In this document: piece after piece, positions 8,777-16,405 of the stretch
Layout of the letters: every line of letters begins with the position of its first letter
How positions within the stretch are numbered: position 1 is the first letter of the stretch
From: JBEEFP01 sp041166085
GTDB lineage: Bacteria > Actinomycetota > Acidimicrobiia > Acidimicrobiales > JAFATL01
Assembly (NCBI GenBank): GCA_041166085.1
Contig: JBEEFP010000098.1
Span: 1 to 64,000, forward strand
Length of the DNA: 64,000 nucleotides
Reading direction: 5' to 3'
The notes under the pieces: generated by a model
What the model was told of the DNA's origin: nothing
Seen by the model: only the letters and a program-made list of their open reading frames with translations
Databases searched by the model: none
Made by a program: the position numbers and the translations under genes

Positions 8777-10762
8777 CTAGCTGTCTTCTTCGCGGAGGTC
8801 GTCCAGCAGCTGTTTGGCGCGGGCGACCACGTTCTCGGGTGTGTACCCCATTCGCTCGAGCGCCTCGTCCCCCGGGGCCGATGCTCCGAAGTGATCGATG
8901 GACACGGAGTCGTCGGCGTAGCGGTCCCAGCCGAAGGAGCTGGCGGCCTCGACGGCGAGCGTCGGCACTTCCTCGGGGAGCACCGCGTCCTGGTAGTCCT
9001 CGTCCTGCACCTCGAACAGCTCCCAACTCGGCATGGAGACCACTGCAGTGGCGATGCCGTCGTCTGCGAGCAGTCGGGCCGCCTCGACGCACACCCAGAC
9101 CTCCGAGCCGGTGCCGACCAGGATGAGGTCGGGGTCGGTGCCGCCAGAGACCAGCGTGTACGCGCCCCGCGCCACCTCGTCGGCCCGCTCGGCCGTGCCC
9201 TCGAGGACCGGGACGTTCTGCCGCGAGAGCAGGAGGGCCGTCGGTCCGTCGCTGTTGACCGCGACGCGCCACGCGTGCGCGGTCTCGTTGGCGTCGGCCG
9301 GGCGGATGACGCGCAGCTGCGGCATGGCGCGCATGGCTGCGATCTGCTCGATGGGCTGATGGGTGGGACCGTCCTCGCCGAGACCCACCGAGTCGTGGGT
9401 CCAGGAGTACACGACCTTGGCCTCGCTCAACGCCGCCAGCCGCACCGAGCCCCGCATGTAGTCGCTGAACACGAAGAAGGTGCCGCCGACCGGCAGGACG
9501 CCCCCGTGCATCGCCATGCCGTTCATGGCCCCGCCCATGCCGTGCTCACGCACGCCGAAATAGATCTGCCTGCCGCCGGGGTCGTCCTTGGACTGCACAC
9601 CGACGTCCTTCAGCTGCGTCCCGGTGTTGCCGGTGAGGTCGGCGCCGCCTGCCAGGATTCCGGGCACCACGTCGAGCACCGCGTTCATGCACTCGCCGCT
9701 GGCGACACGCGTGGCCTTCTTCTCGCCTGCCGAGAACGTCGGGAGCTTGGCCTCCCATCCCGCCACGCCGCGTGATTGCAGACACGCCTCCAGCTCGCTG
9801 CGGTCACCCTGCCAGCCGGCAAGACGCGCCTCTTGCTCCTCGCGGAGACGCCGGCCGCGCTCGCGCGTCCCGCGATACATGGCGAGCACGTCGTCGGGCA
9901 CCCAGAACGTCTCGTCAGGCGGGAGGCCGAGGATCTCCTTGGTCGCCCGCACCTCGTCCTCACCGAGCGGACTGCCGTGGGCCTTCTCGCTGTCTGTGAA
10001 CTTCGGCGACGGCCAGCCGATGTGGCTGCGCAGCACGATGAGCGAGGGGCGGTCCTCGACGGCCATGGCCGCGCGCACGCGCTGCTCGAGAGCGTCGGTG
10101 TCGTTCGCGATCTCGCCCGCTCGGTCGACATGCCACCCGTAGGCCTCGAAGCGCTTGACGTTGTCGTCGCTGTAGGAGAGCTCGGTGGGCCCGTCGATGG
10201 TGATGTGGTTGTCGTCGTAGACGTAGACCAGGCGCCCGAGCCCGAGGTGGCCGGCCAAGGACGCGGCCTCGTGGCTGATGCCCTCCTCGAGATCGCCGTC
10301 GCTGCAGATCACGAACACGTGATGGTCGGACACCTCGGGGCCGAAGTGGGCCCGCAGCCACCGCTCGGCGATGCCCATACCGACGCCGTTGGCGAAGCCC
10401 TGGCCGAGGGGACCAGTGGTGACCTCCACGCCCTTGGTGTGGTGGACCTCGGGGTGGCCCGGCGTCTTGCTGCCCCACTGACGGAACTGGCGGATGTCTT
10501 CGAGCTCGAGCCCGTACCCGGTGAGGTACAGCATCGAGTAGAGCAGGATGGAGGCGTGGCCGGCCGAGAGGATGAAGCGGTCGCGGTCGGGCCAGTCGGG
10601 GACGGTGGGGTCGTAGCGCATGATCCGCGTCCACAGCACGTGGGCCAGCGGCGCCAGCGCCATGGCCGTGCCCGGGTGCCCCGAGTTGGCCCGCTGCGGG
10701 GCGTCCATCGCAAGACCCCGGATGACGTTGATGCCCTGCTGCTCCAGCGCGGCGTCGGCCAT
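8777..10762 (-). CDS. tkt: Transketolase
   Basis: This thiamine-diphosphate enzyme moves two-carbon units between sugar phosphates. The 661-residue product starts with ALEQQGINVIRGLAMDAPQRANSGHPGTAMALAP. The TPP/Mg2+ motif CSDGDLEEGISHEAASLAGHL lies near residue 153 and continues to VYDDNHITIDG. The central pyrimidine-binding domain contains FFVFSDYMRGSVRLAAL, and the transketolase signature DSVGLGEDGPTHQP follows. It is the first pentose-phosphate gene of the minus-strand operon. The FIST-domain gene ends 9 bp upstream, so it may be in the same transcript. Confidence 0.97.
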   Translation of the reverse strand: MADAALEQQGINVIRGLAMDAPQRANSGHPGTAMALAPLAHVLWTRIMRYDPTVPDWPDRDRFILSAGHASILLYSMLYLTGYGLELEDIRQFRQWGSKTPGHPEVHHTKGVEVTTGPLGQGFANGVGMGIAERWLRAHFGPEVSDHHVFVICSDGDLEEGISHEAASLAGHLGLGRLVYVYDDNHITIDGPTELSYSDDNVKRFEAYGWHVDRAGEIANDTDALEQRVRAAMAVEDRPSLIVLRSHIGWPSPKFTDSEKAHGSPLGEDEVRATKEILGLPPDETFWVPDDVLAMYRGTRERGRRLREEQEARLAGWQGDRSELEACLQSRGVAGWEAKLPTFSAGEKKATRVASGECMNAVLDVVPGILAGGADLTGNTGTQLKDVGVQSKDDPGGRQIYFGVREHGMGGAMNGMAMHGGVLPVGGTFFVFSDYMRGSVRLAALSEAKVVYSWTHDSVGLGEDGPTHQPIEQIAAMRAMPQLRVIRPADANETAHAWRVAVNSDGPTALLLSRQNVPVLEGTAERADEVARGAYTLVSGGTDPDLILVGTGSEVWVCVEAARLLADDGIATAVVSMPSWELFEVQDEDYQDAVLPEEVPTLAVEAASSFGWDRYADDSVSIDHFGASAPGDEALERMGYTPENVVARAKQLLDDLREEDS

Positions 10763-10771
10763 GCGGTCAAC

Positions 10772-11902
10772 CTACCCAGGCGGATGACCGAACAGCACCA
10801 GGGACGCCGTGAACCCGTGCACGAAGTTGCGCCCACCCACCGGACCGAACTCGCCGGCCGCGAAGAAGCCGGCCGCGGCGGGATCGTCGAGGGCGTCCGC
10901 AACCACTCGCGCGTCGTGGTGGCGGGTTCCGAAGAGCCGCAGGCCCCGGCCGTTGCAGGTGAACACGAGTGCAGCTTCGGCTTGCCTGCCACCCAGCAGG
11001 GCCCGTAGGTCCTCGTCGGCGGTCGCCGCGTCCCTGACGTGGTACTGAACGGTCGTCCCCACCTCCACGATGTCGTTGACCCCGATGACACCGTGCTCGG
11101 CATCGGCGCCGATGACGTTGCGCACGAGGAAGTCGCCGCGGCCGAACTCCGTCTTGTGCTCGTCGATCACCAGCCCGAGGTGGAGGCCCCGGTTGACGAG
11201 CTCGAGCTCGTGCTCGTCGAGCGACGTCCTGGCCAGGTCGACCAGGCGCTCGTAGGCGGGCTGGCCGGCCAGCTCGTACACCGCGTTGCGCTCGGCTCTC
11301 GTCACCACGTAGGGCTGGCCGATCGGTCGGCAGCCCTGGGAGACGACCGACGCGATCGGCACGCCGTCGCCGAGGAGCACACCGACCGCTCCGTCGGTGA
11401 AGACCTGACCGTTGAGCACCAGTCTGTTGCCGCCCGGTCCGCGAGCGGCCGACGCCATGCCGCCCAGCACCGGGAGCCCGGGGTGACTGGCGGCCAGCAG
11501 CGCGAAGAAGCCGTCGGCGTCGAAGGAGAACGGATCGCCGATCAGCAGGAGGGCACTCGGCCCGCCCTCGGTCGGTGGCAGCGCAGTGGCGGCGTCGTCG
11601 AGCCGCACGGGCGTCACCGGTCCGACTCGGCCCGCCCAGGCAACGACGGCCGGGTCCTCCTCGACCTCACGCGACTCGCCGACGACCGAGACGGCCGCGC
11701 AACCCACCAGGGTGCGCGGACGCAAGATCGTGTCGAGGGCGCTGGCGACATCCTCCAGCGCGCCGGCGTGAGGCGGCGTCACGAACACGGTGACGAGGTC
11801 CGGTTCCTCGCCCACTGCGTCCAGCAGGTGGCCCGCCACCTCGCCGACGGCGTGGGCGGTGACGGGGTGCTCGGAGAGGGCGGCGGCGAACCGGCGGCCC
11901 AT
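10772..11902 (-). CDS. FIST N/C domain-containing protein
   Basis: The 376-residue product has the organisation of FIST proteins, a predicted small-ligand sensory module. The N-terminal part (about 1-190) includes LVGCAAVSVVGESREVE. The C-terminal part (about 200-365) contains VLGGMASAARGPGGNRLVLNG, SQGCRPIGQPYVVTRAE and the FTCNGRGLRLFG signature. No kinase, transmembrane or output domain is attached. It is translated just after a small conserved protein (2-bp gap) and just before tkt. The ligand is unknown. A role in sensing a metabolite linked to central carbon metabolism is only an inference from position. Confidence 0.85.
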   Translation of the reverse strand: MGRRFAAALSEHPVTAHAVGEVAGHLLDAVGEEPDLVTVFVTPPHAGALEDVASALDTILRPRTLVGCAAVSVVGESREVEEDPAVVAWAGRVGPVTPVRLDDAATALPPTEGGPSALLLIGDPFSFDADGFFALLAASHPGLPVLGGMASAARGPGGNRLVLNGQVFTDGAVGVLLGDGVPIASVVSQGCRPIGQPYVVTRAERNAVYELAGQPAYERLVDLARTSLDEHELELVNRGLHLGLVIDEHKTEFGRGDFLVRNVIGADAEHGVIGVNDIVEVGTTVQYHVRDAATADEDLRALLGGRQAEAALVFTCNGRGLRLFGTRHHDARVVADALDDPAAAGFFAAGEFGPVGGRNFVHGFTASLVLFGHPPG

Positions 11903-11904
11903 GC

Positions 11905-12243
11905 TCAGACGGGGGGCAGGAGGGTGAGGGGCACCACGGTCTCAGGCCCCTGGTTGATGCGGCAGTGCGCCTCGATGGTGCCGAAGTCCTTGTAGGTCAG
12001 CTCACCGCGCACCAGTCGGTAGGTGAACTTGCCGGGCTCGACCTGGAACGGCGACGCGTTGCGCGCGACCTGCTCGCCCATCTCGTCGAGGAAGGTCACG
12101 TCGAGGGTGCCCTGTCCCGGCTCGTCGGCCCGGCAGCGGATGAGGACGACGAGGTGGGGCTCGATGGTCGTCGGCAGGGGAGAGGGTGCCGGCAGCGAGA
12201 ACATCACCCCGGTGAGGTCGATGCGGGTCGGCCCCTCCGGCAA
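11905..12243 (-). CDS. Conserved small protein, DUF6941-like
   Basis: The 112-residue product begins at TTG 12243 (MPEGPTRIDLTGVMFSLPAPSPLPTTIEPHL) and contains a Fc-like beta-rich pattern with VRGELTYKDFGTIEAHCRIN near the end. Sequence immediately upstream in the same frame (IVSALFVENLDIRK) looks like the normal N terminus of this type of protein. Upstream of it the frame reads ATG GGC TGA from 12315, a stop two codons after a plausible start. The true N terminus is therefore uncertain, and the gene may carry a nonsense change. It is followed 2 bp later by the FIST gene. Function is unknown; the DUF6941 assignment is a tentative recall from sequence style. Confidence 0.6.
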   Translation of the reverse strand: MPEGPTRIDLTGVMFSLPAPSPLPTTIEPHLVVLIRCRADEPGQGTLDVTFLDEMGEQVARNASPFQVEPGKFTYRLVRGELTYKDFGTIEAHCRINQGPETVVPLTLLPPV

Positions 12244-12368
12244 CTTGCGAATGTCGAGGTTCTCGACGAACAGGGCGGAGACGATGTCGATGGGAGTGAA
12301 GCTATCTCAGCCCATTCGATGCGGCTTCTCGTCGAGACGCTCTGCCTCGGGTCTGCCGTGTCCGGCTT

Positions 12369-12641
12369 CTAGCCGGCGCGCCGGCGCCACGTGTGATGGT
12401 CCGGATGGTTCGGGTGGTCCGGATGCGTGGGGTGCGGCGGGTGCGGGGGATGCGGCGGGTGCGGGGGATGGTCAGGGTGGTCCGGGTGCAACGTCGAGGC
12501 GGCCGCCGGTCCGGCGCCGAGGGCGTTGCTGTAGGCGACGGCTGCGGAAAAGGACAGCCCGCCTGCGACGAGCTTGCGCACGAAGATACGCCGCGAGATC
12601 CGACCCGCCTCGTAGGCGTCGATGAGCTCTTCCTCGGACAT
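12369..12641 (-). CDS. Small twin-arginine-like, His-Pro-rich exported protein
   Basis: The ATG at 12641 begins MSEEELIDAYEAGRISRRIFVRKLVAGG. The segment SRRIFVRK followed by a hydrophobic stretch (AGGLSFSAAVAYSNALG) and AAA resembles a Tat signal, although it sits about 15 residues in. The mature part is almost only HPD/HPP/HPT repeats, with about 11 His-Pro pairs, ending HHTWRRRAG. Such a tail could bind transition metals on the outside of the cell; that is inference. The 90-residue gene is divergent from the glycosyltransferase gene at 12740. TatA/B and TatC are encoded at 43325-44502, so the export route exists in this genome. Confidence 0.7.
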   Translation of the reverse strand: MSEEELIDAYEAGRISRRIFVRKLVAGGLSFSAAVAYSNALGAGPAAASTLHPDHPDHPPHPPHPPHPPHPTHPDHPNHPDHHTWRRRAG

Positions 12642-12739
12642 CGAGCACCGCCCCCTCTGGGTCGACGGCGACTTTACACCGGCCACGGCGTGCCCGGATG
12701 CCCTCCGCGGGCCACCCAGGCCGCCGGTACCGTGGCGCG

Positions 12740-13993
12740 GTGGGGCGACCGGAGCCACGCTTCTTGCTGTGCACGGCGTGGAGCCCGTGGGGTCCCTCCC
12801 GGGGCTTCCAGCACCGCCTGGCCATGGTGGCCGAGACGTTGGGCAGTCTCGGCACGGTCGACGTGTGCGTCCTCGACCGCTGGCGCTCGACCGAGCTCGA
12901 GCTCGACTGGCCCTCATGGGTGGGCGACGCCGAGTGGTGCCGCGTGGAGTCGCCTCGCATGCCGGGCCTGTCCACGCTGTTCAGCACCGATTCACCCGTC
13001 GCGGAGCGCATCGCCCCAGACGCGATGCCGGCCGCGCAGGCCCGCTTCTTCTCCCGCAGGTACGACCTGACGTGGTGCGTGGAGCCGCGGGGCTACGAGC
13101 CGGTCGTCGACCTGGTGTCCGTCCCGGTCGTGCTCGACCTTCACAACGTGCTCAGCGGGTCACTCGCGCACAAGCGCCGGCTTCTCATGCGTCGCCCGTG
13201 GCTCGCTTCCGCCTGGCGTGAGGCCATCGACGACCCCGTGTACAGGCCGGGCATCGAGCGCCGGTGGCGGGCGTGGGAGGCTCGAGCCGCTCGCGCCTGC
13301 GACCGCGTCGTGGTGTGCAGTGATGTCGACGGGAGCCGCGTGCCCGGGGGATCGTCCGTCGTGCCGAACTGCTATCGCCGACCCAGCCGTCCGGCGGGTC
13401 GGAACCACGCCGCGGGAGGGCCGCTGCACATCGGCTTCGTCGGATTTCTCGACTACCAGCCGAACTTCGACGCTGTTCGCTGGTTTGCCGACGCCATCCT
13501 CCCCCGCATCCACAAACTCGAGCCCGACGCAGAGTTCCATGTCATCGGCCAGGCCGGCCCCGGCTTGGAGCAGCTCGGACGAAGACGGGGGGTTCGCCTC
13601 CTCGGCTTCGTGCCCGATCTCGAGCCGGAGCTCGCGGACGTGTCGGTCCTGGTGGCCCCTATCCGCTTCGGGGGAGGCACGAGGTTCAAGATCCTCGAGG
13701 GGTTCGCACACGAGATCCCCGTCGTTTCCACCACGGTTGGCGCCGAAGGTCTCGAGGCTCGAGATGGCGAGCACATCCTTCTCCGCGACGACCCCGCTGC
13801 CTTCGCAAGGGCGGTCGTCGAGCTCCACCGGGACCGGGCGCGCCGTGATCGTCTGGTGGCCGCCGCCGCCCGGTTGTACGACGACCGCTACACGTGGGAG
13901 CGAGGCGTCGCGTCGGTCGTGCAGGTCGTCGAAGAGCTCACCGCGCCGACCTCGATGCGTGCGGGGCGCCTCGCTAGCCTGGATCGCCAGTGA
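12740..13993 (+). CDS. Glycosyltransferase family 4 (group 1) protein
   Basis: The product is a GT-B fold glycosyltransferase. The N-terminal acceptor half is diverged and starts RFLLCTAWSPWGPSRGFQHRL. The C-terminal half has the donor-binding features of GT4: HIGFVGFLDYQPNFDAVRWFADAILPRI, RRGVRLLGFVPDLEPELADVSVLVAP, and GGGTRFKILEGFAHEIPVVSTTVGAEGLE with the conserved Glu. GTG 12740 is preferred to the ATG at 12698 because family-like sequence begins there and the upstream ATG would sit inside the divergent promoter region. Its stop overlaps the next GT2 gene by GTGA. Donor and acceptor are unknown; it is probably for a surface glycan. Confidence 0.82.
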   Translation: MGRPEPRFLLCTAWSPWGPSRGFQHRLAMVAETLGSLGTVDVCVLDRWRSTELELDWPSWVGDAEWCRVESPRMPGLSTLFSTDSPVAERIAPDAMPAAQARFFSRRYDLTWCVEPRGYEPVVDLVSVPVVLDLHNVLSGSLAHKRRLLMRRPWLASAWREAIDDPVYRPGIERRWRAWEARAARACDRVVVCSDVDGSRVPGGSSVVPNCYRRPSRPAGRNHAAGGPLHIGFVGFLDYQPNFDAVRWFADAILPRIHKLEPDAEFHVIGQAGPGLEQLGRRRGVRLLGFVPDLEPELADVSVLVAPIRFGGGTRFKILEGFAHEIPVVSTTVGAEGLEARDGEHILLRDDPAAFARAVVELHRDRARRDRLVAAAARLYDDRYTWERGVASVVQVVEELTAPTSMRAGRLASLDRQ

Positions 13994-16284
13994 GCGCGCT
14001 CGGCGGGGCCCCCGAAAGACGCGACCCGCGCATCGTCTGCTTGCTACCGGTCCGGAACGCCGCGGACACGCTGCAGGATTGGCTCGACGAGGCGGCGAGG
14101 TTCGCCGATGCCGTGGTCGCGCTGGACGACGGCAGCACCGACGGCACGGGCGCCGTTCTCGCGGCCCATCCGCTCGTCGCCACTGTCATCACGAACGAGC
14201 GCCGTGCAGGCCATCTCGGCTGGCACGACGGACGCAACCGCAACCGGCTGCTCGCGGCCGCAGAAGCTGCGCGGCCGGACTGGATCTTCTCCCTCGATGC
14301 CGACGAGCGACTCGACATCACCGACGCCGCGGGTTTGCGGGAGTTCGTGGTCACCCAGGCGCTTCCGGGCTTCGCATACGGCTTCCAGCTGTATCGAATG
14401 CACGGAGGCGACACCTACGACCCCGACTACGAGTGGGTGTACCGCCTGTTTCCGTTCAAGCCGTCCCACCGGTTCCTCAACCGGCGACTCGACCTGGTCC
14501 CCGTGCCGACCCAGATCGGACCGGAGCGTTGGATCCACACGACGCTGCGCGTCAAGCACTTCGGTGATGCCGATCCGGCGGCCCGCTCCCGCCGGGTGGC
14601 GAAGTTCCGTGAGGCCGACCCGGAGGGTGCCTTCCAGGACTACTACGAGAACTTGCGGCCGCTCGGGTCAGGGCCCTTTCCGCGCTGGCGTGCCCGAGTA
14701 CCGGAGCTGCCCTTCCTTCTCGGCGCTGGGGACAGCGTCGTCCAGGGAGTGGCCCGACCGTACGTCGTCTGCCTCCTTCCGGCCCGGAACTGCGCCGACC
14801 TGCTCCCGGGCTGGTTCGACTCCATCGAACGCGTGGCGGACGCGGTCGTCGCACTCGACGACGGCAGTACCGATGAAACGGAAGCGCTGTTGCGTCAGCA
14901 TCCGCTGGTCGTCAAGGTCCTGACAAACCCACCCCGCCCCGACTTCGGTGACTGGGACGACGGTCACAATCGCAACCGCCTGCTGGCGGCGGCCGCCGAG
15001 TTGTGGCCCACCTGGGTCATCAGCGTCGACGCCGACGAGCGCATCCCGCCCGAGGACGCGGCTGCCCTCCGGCGCTTCCTCCATCGCGGCGCCGAGCGCG
15101 GCCGCGGTTACAGCCTTGCCTCGTTCCGCATGATCGACGACGAGGACCACTACGACCGGCTGGACTACGACGCCTACCGCCTATTCGCTTTCGAGCCCGG
15201 ACAAGTGTTCCCCACCGCCCGCCTCCACGCGCCACCGATCCCGACGGCGATCCCGCGCGAGCGGTGGCTGCAGACAACCATCCGTATGAAGCACCTGGTG
15301 AGCCTCACAGACGACGCCAGACGTACGCGGCGGGAGAAGTTCCGCCAGGCCGATCCGGACTGCACATGGGAACCCGACTACGGATACACGACCGAGGCGC
15401 CCGGCGAGCTGAAGACGTGGGAGCCCCGAGCCTTCGACCATCCCGTCCTGCCTGCTCGAGGGTCCGCCTCGGATTGGCCGGACGAGCTCGACCTCGACGG
15501 GCCCGTGCTCACCATCGCGCTGGCCGTGGCGCCGGGCCAGGAGCACGACGCGGTCCAGATGCTCTGGGACATCGGTGACGACGAGCGAGTCGAGCTCCTC
15601 GTCGCGACGCGCGACGGATATGCGGCGGACGTGGTGAGCAATGGTGTGAAGAACGTCGCCACGGTCCAGATCGCCGCCGAGTCTGGGGAAGCGGGTCTGG
15701 CGAACACGGTGCTCGACGTGGCGCGGGGCGACTACGTCACGTTCCTCGAGGTCGGCGACCGGATCGAGCCGGGCGGGTTCGGGGAGCTGATCGACGCCCA
15801 TGAAGCGGGGCACGGCGTCCTGAGGGCGGGCGTGACCGAACCCCCGCCGACAGCCGCGGGCTGGGCCAGTCTGCTCCTCGCCGGCGCCGACCCGGCTTGG
15901 ACGTACGTGTCCTTCGCCCGAGAGGCGCTCCGCGCGCTGGGCGGCTTCGACCAGTCGTGCCCTGATGGGCACGAGGCGGGCGCGGCGCGGGCGCTCAACG
16001 ACATGGGACTCACGGCTGGGACGGTCTCGTCGGTGGTGCGGCAACGCCGTCAAGCACCTTCGGTGACCGCGATGCTGCTCGCGCGATACGAGACAGGCCT
16101 TCGGGGATCTGCATCTGCCAGGGCCGTCCGCCCACGTGCGGCTTGGAGTCGGGCAGCAGGGGAGATCGACGGCGCGGTGGACGCCTCGCGTCCGCTCGTC
16201 GCCGGCCTCATCGCCGGAGGGGCCGCGGCCACGTGGCTGGGTGAGGCCCTGAGGCGCATCCGGCGGACTGACGCCCCCGGATGA
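13990..16284 (+). CDS. Tandem-duplicated GT2-type glycosyltransferase
   Basis: The 764-residue protein contains two full-length GT-A-like repeats. Repeat 1 (about 13-240) has CLLPVRNAADTLQDW, VVALDDGSTDGT, DGRNRNRLLAAA and SLDADERLD. Repeat 2 (about 256-480) has CLLPARNCADLLPGW, VVALDDGSTDET, DGHNRNRLLAAA and SVDADERIP. Both keep the acidic DADER site. A third, degenerate GT2-like segment (about 500-660) keeps the fold (GDYVTFLEVGDRIEPGGFGEL) but not the DxD. The C-terminal 90 residues are Ala/Arg-rich. GTG 13990 overlaps the previous stop. Two active sites could add sugars in alternation or to two acceptors. No membrane segment is obvious, so it is likely cytosolic. Confidence 0.82.
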   Translation: MSALGGAPERRDPRIVCLLPVRNAADTLQDWLDEAARFADAVVALDDGSTDGTGAVLAAHPLVATVITNERRAGHLGWHDGRNRNRLLAAAEAARPDWIFSLDADERLDITDAAGLREFVVTQALPGFAYGFQLYRMHGGDTYDPDYEWVYRLFPFKPSHRFLNRRLDLVPVPTQIGPERWIHTTLRVKHFGDADPAARSRRVAKFREADPEGAFQDYYENLRPLGSGPFPRWRARVPELPFLLGAGDSVVQGVARPYVVCLLPARNCADLLPGWFDSIERVADAVVALDDGSTDETEALLRQHPLVVKVLTNPPRPDFGDWDDGHNRNRLLAAAAELWPTWVISVDADERIPPEDAAALRRFLHRGAERGRGYSLASFRMIDDEDHYDRLDYDAYRLFAFEPGQVFPTARLHAPPIPTAIPRERWLQTTIRMKHLVSLTDDARRTRREKFRQADPDCTWEPDYGYTTEAPGELKTWEPRAFDHPVLPARGSASDWPDELDLDGPVLTIALAVAPGQEHDAVQMLWDIGDDERVELLVATRDGYAADVVSNGVKNVATVQIAAESGEAGLANTVLDVARGDYVTFLEVGDRIEPGGFGELIDAHEAGHGVLRAGVTEPPPTAAGWASLLLAGADPAWTYVSFAREALRALGGFDQSCPDGHEAGAARALNDMGLTAGTVSSVVRQRRQAPSVTAMLLARYETGLRGSASARAVRPRAAWSRAAGEIDGAVDASRPLVAGLIAGGAAATWLGEALRRIRRTDAPG

Positions 16285-16405
16285 TGGATCCTCGGACACG
16301 CAGGCGGGCGGCTGTGGGAACATGGCGATCGCCCCTCCCTCCGCTCGGTGCCCTGGCTGTTCCGAGTCGTCGGAGGGGCGCCTCTCATCGCAGACTCGTG
16401 CCGCG

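Noticed and set aside
12307..12309. TGA read as selenocysteine in the DUF6941-like gene
   Set aside because: There is no sign of a selenoprotein context or SECIS-like stem, and the codon position is the third. A nonsense change or base error is simpler.
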